Assembly (NCBI GenBank): GCA_963669155.1
Contig: OZ022587.1
Coordinates: 17,999,491-18,063,490, forward strand
Origin: Arbacia lixula
Taxonomy: Eukaryota > Echinodermata > Echinoidea > Arbacioida > Arbaciidae
Direction: 5' to 3'
DNA length: 64,000 bases
Below the pieces are notes generated by a model. The model did not search any database, was not told the DNA's origin, and worked only from the letters and a program-made list of their open reading frames with translations. Position numbers and translations under genes: made by a program. Of the stretch, positions 37,115 to 47,490 are shown one piece after another; position 1 is the first letter of the stretch, and each line of letters opens with the position of its first letter.

Positions 37115-38103
37115 ATACTTCTACTACTACTACTACTACTTTTACTACTACTACTACTTCTACTACTACTACTGCTACTACTACTATTACTATTACTACT
37201 ACTACTACATGTACCATGATATTTACAACTACTAATGCATTCTTATGAGCGCATATTTCAAAATCATTTGTCACGTGTTCCAACAACAACAAAAATCTTA
37301 GAAAAGAATAAGAGATAGGAGACAAGGGGAGAAAGTGAGAGAGTAAGAGTAAGAGTATTAATTTTTAAAAAGTTGTACTTTTGATATTACACTGTAAATG
37401 TAAAAACAGGGGCACGCGGAAGAGTAGCAACGAGTTAAGGCATGCTACTATTCTTTTACTAGTGGTTAAATTTTCAAAGGAGACGGAAGAGGAAAATGTG
37501 TAAAAGTAGATATGAGAAAAAATAAAAAATGATAATTGCATAACAAATCATAGCATGGTAACAATGATTTCAACATTGTACACCTTTCGTAACAGGTCTT
37601 ACGGAATTGGGGCTCTAATCGCAGCGGAAAACAAACATGTTACATTTTAAAGGGAATATACTGGGAAGACAAAAAGCTCTCAAAAAGGTGATCGCGAGCA
37701 ATCTTCTTGCCGATGGTCTTAAATACGTGTATTATTCATTTTAGAAACTTGCTGAAATTTATTTGCCCTCAAATGATCCACATTTGGAGTAATTAGTCTG
37801 TTAGTGATCCTCAAAATGCTCGGCTCAAACATTTTGAGGATTTTTTTTAATTGAATCACTACTTACTCCAAATGTTGATCATTTGAGAGCAAACCCTTCT
37901 CAGCAAGTTTCTAAAATGGACAATGCATGAATTTAAGACCATTGGCAGGAAGATTGCTCACGATCACCTTCTGAAGGCTTGTTGTCTTCCCAGTACAGTA
38001 AATACCCTTTACACATCCTTAGCTCTTATGATGACTTACCTATGTGCCCAACAAGACTGTAAAACGACACGATGCCAATGAGGAAGAAAGGCGCATATTC
38101 CAT
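19569..38103 (-). CDS. C-type lectin/LDLa/LRR G protein-coupled receptor, GRL101/RXFP-like (type C LGR)
   Basis: Exons in transcript order: 38040-38103, 36707-36861, 35858-35934, 34217-34365, 33066-33182, 32563-32697, 31430-31489, 30621-30665, 30088-30148, 29266-29439, 28599-28670, 27907-27981, 27013-27084, 26338-26409, 25758-25829, 25138-25209, 24748-24819, 23567-23638, 23090-23161, 22467-22538, 21032-21103, 19569-20700. They sum to 2964 nt, one frame, about 987 residues. Order: signal peptide (1-22), C-type lectin (about 30-147), two LDLa (about 152-231), Cys-bearing linker (233-345), 11 LRRs (345-611), hinge, seven helices (650-945), short tail. The plan matches leucine-rich-repeat receptors of the relaxin/GRL101 class, probably at the cell surface, with the lectin domain as the unusual part. 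Ligand and G-protein coupling are unknown. The exact start of exon 2 is uncertain (36861, or a second in-frame site about 18 nt downstream). Exons upstream of the ATG could exist. Confidence 0.88.
21032..28670 (-). CDS. Receptor exons 11-21: eleven leucine-rich repeats
   Basis: Eleven consecutive exons each encode one LRR. Ten are exactly 72 nt and one (27907-27981) is 75 nt. Every intron interrupts the codon after its second base, so each exon is a 24-residue unit such as [16 protein letters not shown] or [16 protein letters not shown]. This one-repeat-per-exon, phase-2 plan is standard in glycoprotein-hormone and relaxin-type LGRs and lets repeats be gained or lost without a frame shift. 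The repeats should form the horseshoe ectodomain that presents ligand to the helices. Confidence 0.9.
21898..22067. mobile_element. Fold-back element in receptor intron 20
   Basis: An inverted repeat with arms of about 70 bp. The left begins AGCAAATAATCAACGTCGG and the right ends with GTTGATTATTTGCT. The inner part (GCTATCTTTCC, GCGCAGCTGA, GGAAAGATAGC) folds tightly. It is a solitary, non-coding, MITE-like element. Confidence 0.75.
24062..24145. repeat. Short tandem repeat (TATAGATCG unit)
   Basis: Imperfect head-to-tail copies of a 9-bp CGTATAGAT unit in the intron between LRR exons 17 and 18. Confidence 0.8.
24425..24640. repeat. CA and GA microsatellites with G-rich tail
   Basis: (CA)n at about 24425-24491, (GA)n at about 24553-24579, then a GGGGTGGGGT tract. 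The tandem reading frames across it are artefacts. Confidence 0.9.
25987..26165. repeat. Long CA microsatellite
   Basis: About 180 bp dominated by ACAC with a few T, G and A interruptions, in the intron between LRR exons 14 and 15. A poly-C run follows at about 26237-26253. Confidence 0.95.
27405..27622. mobile_element. GAGTACC-family MITE in receptor LRR intron
   Basis: The left end GTACCGAAGTGGTGTCGTCA and the right end TGACGTCACACTTCGGTAC are inverted copies. The inner arms repeat GCCAAGACAATTGGCGCTAAAC and its inverse in near-match form. It belongs to the family at 34491 and 35188. Confidence 0.75.
28310..28520. repeat. CT-rich microsatellite
   Basis: A (CT)n tract with C-rich interruptions inside the intron between LRR exons 11 and 12. 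The 269-residue frame covering it is not a gene. Confidence 0.9.
29266..31489 (-). CDS. Receptor exons 7-10: cysteine-bearing linker between LDLa and LRR regions
   Basis: Four exons (31430-31489, 30621-30665, 30088-30148, 29266-29439), three of them 45-61 nt. They encode segments such as [30 protein letters not shown] and [13 protein letters not shown], then an acidic helical-looking stretch with [12 protein letters not shown] before the LRRs. I do not recognise a named domain. Phases are 1, 1, 2, 2 and join exactly on both sides, the main reason to accept such short exons. The 29266-29439 exon has a clear open frame but a weak acceptor (AATTAAG). Confidence 0.75.
29957..30012. repeat. CT microsatellite
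   Basis: Pure (CT)n in the intron between receptor exons 9 and 10. Confidence 0.95.
32120..32480. repeat. GA-rich microsatellite block
   Basis: A compound of GA, GATA and CATA runs, about 80 bp from the end of LDLa exon 6. Large open frames over it are artefacts. Confidence 0.9.
32563..32697 (-). CDS. Receptor exon 6: second LDLa module
   Basis: It encodes one LDL-receptor class A repeat with six Cys in normal order and the calcium cage [10 protein letters not shown]. In relaxin receptors the LDLa module is needed for signalling rather than ligand binding, so a similar role is possible. Confidence 0.92.
32771..32831. repeat. CTAT microsatellite
   Basis: About 15 copies of CTAT in tandem in the intron between the two LDLa exons. 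Confidence 0.98.
33066..33182 (-). CDS. Receptor exon 5: first LDLa module
   Basis: It encodes a complete LDLa repeat with [14 protein letters not shown] and the calcium-binding string [11 protein letters not shown]. It enters and leaves in phase 1, so it could be skipped without breaking the frame. Confidence 0.93.
33451..33540. repeat. GA microsatellite
   Basis: A nearly pure (GA)n run followed by GATA variants, in the receptor intron between exons 4 and 5. Confidence 0.95.
34217..36861 (-). CDS. Receptor exons 2-4: C-type lectin domain
   Basis: Exons 36707-36861, 35858-35934 and 34217-34365 make a full C-type lectin fold. Landmarks: [13 protein letters not shown] at the start, [34 protein letters not shown], the QPD triplet, then QDC, WND, WC and ICQK. 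QPD plus WND is the classical calcium and sugar-binding signature, and QPD usually goes with galactose-type specificity. The four canonical Cys are present. Exon 4 starts at TTTCCAGGCG, because the competing acceptor 7 nt later breaks the frame. Confidence 0.92.
34491..34722. mobile_element. GAGTACC-family MITE in receptor intron 3, copy A
   Basis: About 232 bp, with long inverted ends (GAGTACCGAGGTGTGACGTC and GACACCACTTTGGTACTC) and inner inverted arms around TGTCAAGACAACTGGTTCT and AGAGCCAAATGTCTTGACA. It is non-coding and about 125 bp upstream (in the transcript) of exon 4. Confidence 0.8.
35188..35405. mobile_element. GAGTACC-family MITE in receptor intron 3, copy B
   Basis: The same family as 34491-34722, less than 500 bp away, with CGAAGTGTGACGTCATATG at the left and GACGACGTCACTTCGGTAT at the right. 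Confidence 0.8.
35510..35765. mobile_element. Partial CAGGGATGTG-family element
   Basis: It aligns with the left half of the 56373-57099 element (AAGGAAGGAG, CATCTGCATGAATAT, CAACTTGGAAAG, GGGCAACACC) but lacks a matching right end. Confidence 0.6.
36270..36365 (+). mobile_element. SINE/LINE-type 3' tail
   Basis: CTGAAGCGCCTTGAGCATCT followed by a GTACGCTATTAAAATTGTT box and ATT-rich repeats. This is the typical shape of L2/V-SINE-type 3' tails in many animal genomes. No matching head region was identified. Confidence 0.5.
36910..37209. repeat. Long TAC trinucleotide repeat
   Basis: About 300 bp of (TAC)n with TTC and TGC variants, in receptor intron 1 about 50 bp from the lectin exon. Confidence 0.97.
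37648..38012. mobile_element. Large fold-back element in receptor intron 1
   Basis: About 365 bp with arms of about 160 bp: TAAAGGGAATATACTGGGAA at the left, and the inverse near CCCAGTACAGTAAATACCCT at the right. The inner arms share CTCAAATGATCCACATTTGG and its inverse, and the core is CTCAAAATG/CATTTTGAG. It ends 28 bp from the signal-peptide exon. Confidence 0.85.
38040..38103 (-). CDS. Receptor exon 1: start codon and signal peptide
   Basis: It encodes [18 protein letters not shown], a short hydrophobic leader, then a GTAAG donor in phase 1 that joins exon 2 in frame. A possible acceptor (CCATTTTCAG) lies directly before the ATG, so an untranslated exon may precede it. Confidence 0.75.
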
Positions 38104-39390
38104 CTGAAAATGGAAAATCAATATAACATAAAATACGCCTTAAAGACCTTCTGATGGTAAAAAACAAGAAAATGAAGATAATAATTATTTTTATACTGTA
38201 TAAAAAAAATCTCAATGATAGAACTGGAAACGGACTTTGAACAGAATTAAAGCGATTAGCATATTTCGAGGAGATTTTAGACGGGTCGTTAAAAACTTCC
38301 CGGTCCTTGAAGCCTTGAGACCGGACACCGTTGTCTGTCCCACGATGCATGCGTTCAATGCGGTGCTGATATGGTGCTGATAAGAACCTTTCTTACGTCA
38401 AAATGGTGCTCGTAAGCACCAAAAATGCTGCCGCTATTGTGACAAGACTGAGCAGCTATTGCGAACCTTATCCAATGCTGTGCTGACGAGTAACATTATG
38501 AATCAACTCTTTGCATTCCATATGTCTATCAATTTACAGGTAGTACACACAAATCCCGTAGACTGCCGTTCTGTCTGGCATTCAAAAGTTTAAGCACAGT
38601 ACAACTAACGAGATATAGAGGTAGATATATATTAATAGCCGGAATCGCTAATTCCTAAATAGAATAGACGGAGCACGCGACAGCACGCAGTTAATTACTG
38701 GGAAGACTTGTGACAGATACGGCATGATGCTATGTAATAACAAATCCATTAGCACGATTACATGAGAGCTCCGAATGAGCTGCGGATGCTTATGTAGTGA
38801 TTAGATAATGCATCACGAAACGTGAGTCCGGATTCCTTTTTGATTGAAAGTTTAAAATGCCTACATCTCCCAAAAAAATGTCAATTGTCCTCAAGGACAT
38901 TACAAAAATAAATGGTGAAGACTTTGAGTTGTCACGCTGAATAAATAATAAAAAAAAAGGTGATGCTTGTATTCCTATCCGGGAAATGTATTTGTTTCTT
39001 TAAATTCTACAATATATACGGTAAAGAAACTTGAATTGGAAAACACTTAATATTGAGTTCATGGTAGGATTCAAAGGCATTGAAAACGTTGTTGCTATAG
39101 TGGGAATTCGTCTAAAGTTATCTGTAAATCTATTTCCTATCTATTTAACAGATCGGTGCCTACTACTTCAGCTAATATCATTTTAACAGATAGTGGATAT
39201 CAACATGTTTCAAGCTTTTGTCTCAATGGAAGCATAATTTGCTGGCTTACAAATGCTCGCTCGTTATTAAAATAAAGATAATGGCTTCAACTCTACTTCT
39301 GGTTTAGGTTTGAAATTATTGAAAGTTATTTTAGAACTGCAAGGCGTTGGTTTCATGCCGTACACAAATATCACGTAGAGAGCTACATAT

Positions 39391-39681
39391 GGTCCTTCTA
39401 AAACCAGTCAAGAGCAGCCAAAAGGCAGCCAAGAGTTTTCGCAATCGTTACAGCTATCGCCAGGTATCGCCGAGCAGAGCCCGCCAAGAGAATTAACGGG
39501 TTTTAAATGTAATTCTGTTAAATACTGACCCCATTAACCACTCTAACAGTTTCGCAGAGGTCTACCGAGTGTTCCCGGTGTCACATGATGTCTTCCGCTG
39601 CTCTTGCCAGCTTCTTTGTCGATCATGGCCGCTCCTAAATATTGACACTCTTCTCTGCTCTTGGCGGCTTTTAGTGGGACC
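39391..39681. mobile_element. MITE-like element with GGTCC ends
   Basis: The left end GGTCCTTCTAAAACCAGTC and the right end CGGCTTTTAGTGGGACC are imperfect inverted copies that continue into AAGAGCAG on both sides. Internal sequence is non-coding. No clear target duplication. Confidence 0.5.
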
Positions 39682-40164
39682 GGCTAAATATTAGTACAAC
39701 AATGAAATTTAATATGCTTTTTACATACAACATACCAACATGAAACAATGTTTCATAACATATTTTATTGTTATTGACCGTAATAATCATTCTATAAGGG
39801 TTGAAAAAACATACCTTTAAACTTAATGAAATTGTAGTTAGTAATTTTGATACGCCCAAGCTGCCCAGAATCAGGAAGGGTTTATGTGAATCAGATGTAC
39901 GTCAACCGTGGAAGGTTTCTACTGAATGTAAATCTTCCACCACATTGTGTAAGTCCACTTGGGGCCAAAGTTTATCAATAGCCTTCGATTATGTCATCAA
40001 GGGACCCAGTCAATTTTAAAGATTGTGTATTCCTAGCTTTTGCAAAGGTTCTGAAACTCGACAGTAATCAGCAGCATACACTAACGATAACGCGTATAAA
40101 ATCTCACAGTCACAGCTTCACGAACTTTTTCGGGGAAAAGTGAAAAAAAAACCACACTCATGTT

Positions 40165-40510
40165 TACATGTTGTTAAGTACCAAATTTCATAGCGCTTAC
40201 TCATACACCATATTGCGCGGCACAATGTATTGCTTGGCAGTGCGCCCTTCGCCTTACAGAGTATTGATCACTGCAGAGCGGAAAGTCGCGATGAGCGCTG
40301 TTACGGTCCCCGGTCTCTTGCTACAAGGACCGCTAGGTTTTGGACGACCGGCCCAGAACCTACTCACAATCTAGCAATCAATATAACTCCGCTCAAATTC
40401 AGTCTCTTGTTCTTTTATTGGAAGGGACGTTCTTAAACAGGATTTTTTTCCATTTTTGATGGTTCTGACAAAATAAAATGTTTTACTTTCAAAATGGCTA
40501 TCCAATCTTT
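40165..40510. mobile_element. Diverged relative of the TTAAAGACAGGGT MITE
   Basis: It shares internal sequence with 3524-3864 (for example TTTTATTGGAAGGGACGTTC against CTATTATTGGAAGAGAAGTTC) but its ends are decayed. Confidence 0.4.
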
Positions 40511-43484
40511 TAACGGGATTACTTTAGGTTGTGCTACAACCCAGTGACCTTTCACATTTTTAAATATGCCTTATCAAATAACCTTAATTGAAGTATACTG
40601 CTTTTCGGAACATATATTACAAGGCCTTAGTAAAACTTCGGCAAAAGGAAATAATATGCCGAAGCAGTAGCTAATTTTGTTTTATTTCCTCTTAAATGAA
40701 TCATAATTATCTGCATTATAGCTAAATTGTATTACTATTCCATGTTCATTGTCCCTAAATGCTATCAAAATCAGGAGAAATGACATAAAAGCACGTACAC
40801 GAAACGATAATATAGACATGACAAATACATTTATAGCTAAATCGTATTTTTCTTCCGTGTACATTATTCCCAAATGCCATTAATGTCAGGAGAAAATGAC
40901 CTAAAAAAGCACGTACACTGAACGAAAATACATATTTCAGTGCAATTGCGTGCATGCAAAGTATGGCAAGCCAATGAAGATAGAATGAACAAAAGGATCG
41001 CGGTTTTCGTGCAAACGAAATTGCATTGTGACTACGGAGAATATCATATTTGTGAGAGCTTCCAATCTTCTCATATTCATCTTCTTCTCTGTTCTACTTA
41101 TGTACTTTTGAATTTCTCATGTGAATGACGCGGCTGCGTGATCTTTATGACAACTCGTCAATGAGTTAACGATATGGAGGCAATTGCGGCTCAAGGCGGA
41201 CGCGCAAGAGCCACATCCCCCCTCTATTACTAGAGAATTATTCTCTACTACTAGCGAATCACACGCTGAATGTACATATTGATACAACAATATCCAAGAA
41301 AATTTCAGTCTCCTCCCTCTTTTTATAAATCCTGAATCCTCGGCCAATGAAGCAATATCTCCCTGTCAATCAGTTGGCATCAGCTAAATGAGAAATGCAA
41401 ACGTGGGCCTTCATCATAATGTGAATTTGATTTACAAATAAATGATCTATCTCAAACATTGGAATTGCATCCGATGTGAAGTGCTCTGACAAACAGCATG
41501 GCTGGCTCTGTACCAGATACGTCAAATTAGATATCACAGTGTAATTTAACTCTGCAACATCACGGAAAAATCCCGTACACTTCCGATATGATTGGCAGAA
41601 AAGAGCTGATGATGATATCAATATCGTCGAAAAAATTTTGGCGATCAAAAAAAACACAAAACAAGTTGCGAAAGTGGTATGGTGAAATGGACCGTTCCCC
41701 TGACATTCGATTCGAAGGGTTTAGGGGTCAACACTTATGGTACAATCACAGTGAGGCCACAGTGTGTTCACATAATTAAATATGTGTTCACAGTGTTGTC
41801 ACAGTGTGGCAACACTGTATTCTTTCCACATGTTCCACAAGGGAATTACAATACAGATACTTTTAATCAACAGAGTTGCTTCGTACCTAGTTTGGTAAAG
41901 AGGATTTAGTGGGATCCAGTTACCCATTGACTGGCGTAATGATAGAGTTGGGCCTCCATGAAAAGCAGTCTTCATACAAATGCTATCCATGGAAAATAAG
42001 GCCTCCTCCTCCCTTTCTTCTTATTTTATAGGAGTATATAATGATACCAAATAGGGAGAGGGAGAATTTTATACCAAACATGTCTCGTTGTCGCAACGAA
42101 TGTATGCCGCAATCCGAAATCTGAGATTCCTGAAATATAGTGAAAGCTTTTTTTCCATTAAATGAAGTCAAAATTGCTTTGTTGGGCAAGCAGATAATAA
42201 AAGAAAAGGCGCCATGTTGATACCTACTGAAACTAACAGACTAAGTTGGCTAAGCTTCTTTACGTTTCTTAACCTCACCCTGATCTAACCCTAACCGTAA
42301 CCATACCAGCCCTAACCCTATTTTTTTTTTTAATAGATTTGTTTTCAATATTAGGGCGACAAAAACCATACGGAGACAGAGCAGTCACATTAACAAGGGG
42401 GTATTTTACCAAGCTGTCTACAGCAACGAACGACATTACGCACGACTGGTCTATACCTATTCTTGTGCTAAATGAGAATCTCAATGATGTTCATTCCCAT
42501 CAGTTTCCGTTGAAATCTGATCTTAATTAATTACATTTTTGTTGTAAAGTTAACACGTGTCTGCATACAAAGTTTCTGATTTTCTAAGTTTGATTAGGAT
42601 TATTGGAAAGTAACCCTTTTTATGCCTTCATGTTGAAACTGGAACAAATCTTATTTCGTACGAGAAAGGGTAACCAGTCTTGGGGAAAGTCGTTCGTGGC
42701 TGAATAATAGATCGTTGGAGCCCTTCCCTTCACTATAAATTGTTTCATCAGCTCTATGTTTAGAAATTCTGTTCGTAAGTTTTTGTTTTTAAGCTATGCA
42801 GGTAAGTTCTACATATGAATAGACACCTTGGAAGAAAAGCGGTATTTTTCTTTTATTACCGCTGCAATGTTTATTGTGACAATCGTTGCATACTGATGTA
42901 CGGAAGAACAAACAAACAAAATAATTAATTAATTTTCCTTCGCTTTGCATTTCTGAAATCATAGTTTTCTTTCCTTGGCAACCCATTGACCTACAGATGG
43001 ACATCATAGATACTGTAGATCATGCTGTAAGACAACTGTATGGCATTATTCTTACCTTTATGTATTATCTTGATTACTTTCAACAGGTTCTCGATCTGTC
43101 ATGTAAATATGGTACAGTTGCCTTCAGACGCAAGTGAAAAGTTCGTCACAGCTTGTAAATGGCTTCCCTTAGTATCCCACCGCAACCGTGCACCTATTCT
43201 ATGACGCAGCTCACATTAATGCAGGTTTTAACTGCATGACGGTTGACGATTTGATCGTCGTAACTTCAAAGCAACCACTTTAACCACCAACGATGATAAA
43301 GACATGCCGCTTATATTATAGGAAGCATATGGAATAAAACGGCTCCAATTTCTTCTTCATGTTATCGTGTTTTAGGGCACCGCGCATGAGCAGATTGACC
43401 ATAATCTGTGGCACGCTTGCGCACACGTTCAAGGACACACATTTGCGCATATGGTAGAAGGGGGAGGATGAAAGCGAAAGAGTT

Positions 43485-43487
<3 letters not shown>

Positions 43488-43545
<58 letters not shown>
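43488..43545. repeat. GT then GA microsatellite
   Basis: (GT)n of about 13 bp followed by about 45 bp of (GA)n. Confidence 0.95.
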
Positions 43546-43548
<3 letters not shown>

Positions 43549-43810
43549 CACACAAACAAACAAACAAGCTATACACGAGATGGACTCCAACTGCAAAACT
43601 TGCGGGAGGGGTGAGAGAAAGAAAAAGAGAGTGAGCAGTGATAAGGATACGAAATAATTACAATCATTTAAATCAAATCATGAAACGATCAGAGCAGATC
43701 AAAAACAAGGTCACAAACACACACATACACCACTTCACCAGTGACTCCCCTAAAAGCTAATGGCCATTTGAAGAATGAGGGCGATGCCAGAACTTTCCAT
43801 CGACTACGTT

Positions 43811-43905
43811 AAAGGAAAAGTCCACCTTGAAGTTAAGTCGGTTTTGATAAAAGCAGAAACATGAAAGAAAGAAATCAGCTCAGGTTTGAAAAAAACTTCG
43901 CTAGA
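43811..43905. mobile_element. Truncated AAAGGGAYAGTTYACCCTGA MITE
   Basis: It starts AAAGGAAAAGTCCACCTTGA and matches only the first about 90 bp of the copy at 46304. Confidence 0.6.
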
Positions 43906-45334
43906 GGATACCATAGTAAAAAAGAATAAAGACAGACGGACAAACAGACAAACAGACAGAAACAGAGAGAAAATAGAGAAATGGGGGTCAGGGGACAGAA
44001 GCAGACAGACATACCTTTTTTGTCTCCATATGATAACTTTAAAAAAAAGATTCATCAAAGACAAAACATAAAAAATAAAAGAACGATAACAGCAGGATGA
44101 GTGAAAACAATACGCGCCAGCAAAGTTTTAAGGTGCAAAATAAGCAAAAATACTATTTTGTTTTATTCTACTGCCGCTAATATTTGATACTGAAAGAAAA
44201 ACGCCACCGAACACAAAATAACAACTTAACATACGTCATTCTAAGTCAGCCGTTAGGCCAAAAGATGCCATCTTTCTTGCGGGCTGTTACCTATAATGAT
44301 TCACTCTTCTTTTCGTCTTTTTAACCATCGCTCTCACCCCCCCTCCTCCTTCTCAACATTTTAAAGGCGTCTTTCTCGCAATCACAGTGAAAGGATGTTT
44401 CAAATCGAGACTTGACTTTTCCATTTCAGGTATTCCGATGGAAAGGCTCTCTTATGCCCTTTGGGGGAAAAAAATCATACCATCTATTACAAATATATTT
44501 TTCCAAGTCAAAAAGGATAATATCGCCAGCTATGTCCATTGATTTTTCATTCACTTCTCTTAACATTTCCATCCACCGTAAATCGATACCACTTTCCTTT
44601 AGTATGTCCAGCCCTTTGTTAAGCTAATGGAATATTCAGAAAAACATTTTTTCTGCGTTTTCTCAAAAAAAAGAAGAAACTAACAGTTTGAATAGATCTA
44701 ATAGCAAGATACGAGATTGCAGCAATGAATTGAACCTTTCATGATATTGATAAAGACCTGCTCAGATTATTATACGGATCTATACTTAAAGGAAAAGAAA
44801 AACCGTGTTGCCTTTCCGTTAGTATGATGGAAACAAGTACAAATCCACAGTGGTACATTGAATTTGATTTATTTCATTACAGAGAACCGCGAACTTTTAA
44901 AACTAACATGGTACAATGGTATGCCAATTCTATACGCCAAAATTGATTGTTTTTAATGCTTCTTCTTCCTTTTTTTTTTTAGTTCATTACAATTTTTTTT
45001 TAAAGTAATGGAATCTATTCAAATTATTAATGGAATGCAGCTTTGGGAGGGAACTGTACTAGCCTGTTATTTACATTTTCACGATACATAATATGTTTCA
45101 CGATGAAGGCATCTTTACATCCGATTCTGCTGGTCGTCATGCCAATCTCTTTTTATTATTCTTAATGGCTCATATTCAGATGAGAGGTTTTAATTCAAAC
45201 ATTGAGCAAAACTTTGACTTACCTTATGGACGCGTAATAAAACATCATGAAATATTATTATTGATTCAATCTAATTCTTCTGTCGTCTGAGTCACGATTG
45301 TATATTGAGTTTGTTCACACTATAATTGCAGCGA

Positions 45335-45395
45335 ATAAGTGAAATCACCCACTGTTGTGATTCTAAAATGAAAAACATTTTGCGCCCCCTTAAGT
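45335..45395. repeat. Fragment of the GGGCGCAAAATAAATC repeat, inverted
   Basis: AAATCACCCACTGTTGTGATT and ATTTTGCGCCCCCTTA are the inverse of the start of copies 9578 and 13724. Confidence 0.45.
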
Positions 45396-45424
45396 TCATA
45401 CAGATAGCTTGACCGGTCACAGCG

Positions 45425-45825
45425 CTATTCTCCTAGGACGCCCTCGGAAATGTGGTCCATCCTTGTGCAGTGCTGATAAAATATACCAGTTAGTAGTTGC
45501 GCCATGGTCGGACAATCCACTGAATGAATACTGACAGACTGTAGACTGGTATATGTTCATTAAGCTGTTATGATGATGGGTGTAAATACATTTTACAGTG
45601 TGTCTAGAACAACAATACAAACAGGTGCACATGGTGGAATGTTCTTCTACTACCTTGCAAAGCTGAATAACTGTCTTATCTGCATGATAATGAATAGAAA
45701 CGTGGTCGACCATCTCATGAATTTTCACTTTACTCTGTGCGTTGTACGATTGACCCAAGGTCATTTGTACCAGCAATAATCTGCTCATGGGCACATTGCA
45801 ACTACGAACTCGCTTATTGGTGAAT
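45425..45825. repeat. Inverted dispersed repeat pair, member A
   Basis: Much of this stretch recurs in reverse orientation at 47125-47490, for example ACCAGCAATAATCTGCTCATG against GAGCAGATTATTGCTGGTA. It is non-coding. Confidence 0.65.
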
Positions 45826-46303
45826 GTCTCACGATACACATACATACGGTTAATATAAAAAGGTACATAATCTGTTTTATCGAATATAACAAATGTTTGA
45901 AAAGTACATTCATGCATGTATGTACAGTATCGACATATATACATTATGCATTTATAAAGCAAGCTTTATATATAATTTATATAGTTGAGCCAAATTTATG
46001 CAATGCTATACTGATGTGAATTATACTTCGTTTAACAATGTTGCATTTGTACAGCTTTTTTTTTAAGTTTTACAATGAATTTTAATCTTATTTTTGAACT
46101 TGAATGTTTAGAAGAAAGCTGCAGGAGAGTGTATGTGATATGCACCTAACCTAGCTTAGTGAAAATCTATGCAGAAACGCCGCCATCAGAAATAATTATA
46201 ATGAAGCCGACAAATTTAATCTCAGGAACATCTTTGAGCATAATGTGCAAAATAAGGTAGTTTATGTTGAATCATTCATGAAAATTTTACCCATTTATGC
46301 ATT

Positions 46304-46757
46304 TAAAGGGAAAGTCCACCTTAAAGTAAAATGGGTTTTGAGAGAAGAAAAAACATGAAAGAAAGAAATTAGTGAAGGTTTGACAAAAAAAAACTCGCCA
46401 AAGGAGTATAGTTATGAATTTGGCAATTCTTAATTTGGTGACATCACTTGCGAGCTACTCTGCTACATGTTGTGTAGTATTTTTATGTTAAAAATTTAAA
46501 TTTTCTCAAAAGGATATACACACCACTATGGAAAAGATTTATTCCTTCATAAGAAACAATTCGTGGAACCATACAGAGCACAAAATATGGGAGCGAAGCT
46601 CGCACGCGTTGTCACAAAATCAAAACTTTTTATACTCATATGAACAAAATTAAAACTCATGCAATTCGTTATTGTCTTATTTTTGTCACAAACCTTCATT
46701 AATAAGTTGCTTTCACATCTCTGATATATGATATCAGGTTGGACTCAACTTTGAGAG
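46304..46757. mobile_element. MITE, AAAGGGAYAGTTYACCCTGA family, copy 2
   Basis: The left end AAAGGGAAAGTCCACCTTAA and the decayed right end GGTTGGACTCAACTTTGAG bracket an internal region like the other copies (AAGAAATTAGTGAAGGTTTG, AAAAGGATAT). Confidence 0.65.
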
Positions 46758-47033
46758 ATAAATAAGAATATTCAATGAACGCTTATCTCAGCTGTCACTG
46801 AAGCAATGTCCATCTTTTGTCTGAAGTATACATAATAATTAAAGTCCAAGTTCTTTTTAGCCCCTTGTGCCAGATTACTTCTTGTTCTATGGGGATTGTA
46901 TGAATTATCTGTAAGAAACCCCAGATTTTTCAGAAATCACCTTTTTTCCACAGCTGATACCATACCAAACCATGGTTTGTGTATCTAAATGAACTGTGAA
47001 CTCCTTGTGAAGAGTGAACGGTTTAAAACAACT

Positions 47034-47102
47034 GTTGCACCACAAATTGTCGCCCCTGCACAAATTGTGTCCCCCTGCAGGGGCGACAATCTGTGGTGCA
47101 AC
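47034..47102. repeat. Strong hairpin palindrome
   Basis: Arms of 27 nt (starting GTTGCACCACAAATTGTCGC) pair with one mismatch around a 15-nt loop. It sits beside repeat member B and could be its terminal structure. Confidence 0.8.
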
Positions 47103-47124
47103 AACAACTACATGTATAAATAAG

Positions 47125-47490
47125 CCACTTCGAAATTGCAATTTGAGCACGAGCAGATTATTGCTGGTAGAAAATGACCTCAGGTCAATTTCACAACTCA
47201 CGAAGGGTAATGGGAATTAATTATATAGTCGACCACATTTCGAGTTATTATCATGCAAATATGGCAAGAGCTTTTCAGCTCTGAGAAGGTAGTTAAAGAA
47301 CATTCCACCATGTGCATCTGCTTTTATTGTTGTTCCGGGCACATTGTAAAATGTCTTTACATCCATTATCTAACATAGTTTCATGAAAAAATCCCAGTCA
47401 GCAATCCAGTAGCATTTATTCAGTGGATTGTCCGACCATGGTGTACTTACGAACTGGTCTATAATGGAGCATATTACCCAAGGATTACAT
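47125..47490. repeat. Inverted dispersed repeat pair, member B
   Basis: The reverse-orientation relative of 45425-45825, sharing also TTCAGTGGATTGTCCGACCATG in inverse. Confidence 0.65.

Noticed and set aside
32771-37209. Regularly spaced repeats resembling an array (CTAT, TAC)
   Set aside because: They are simple microsatellites without unique spacers in an animal genome, so not a CRISPR array.
42270-42320. Telomere-like CCCTAA words
   Set aside because: Only a few degenerate units, not a tandem array; probably chance or a very old interstitial remnant.
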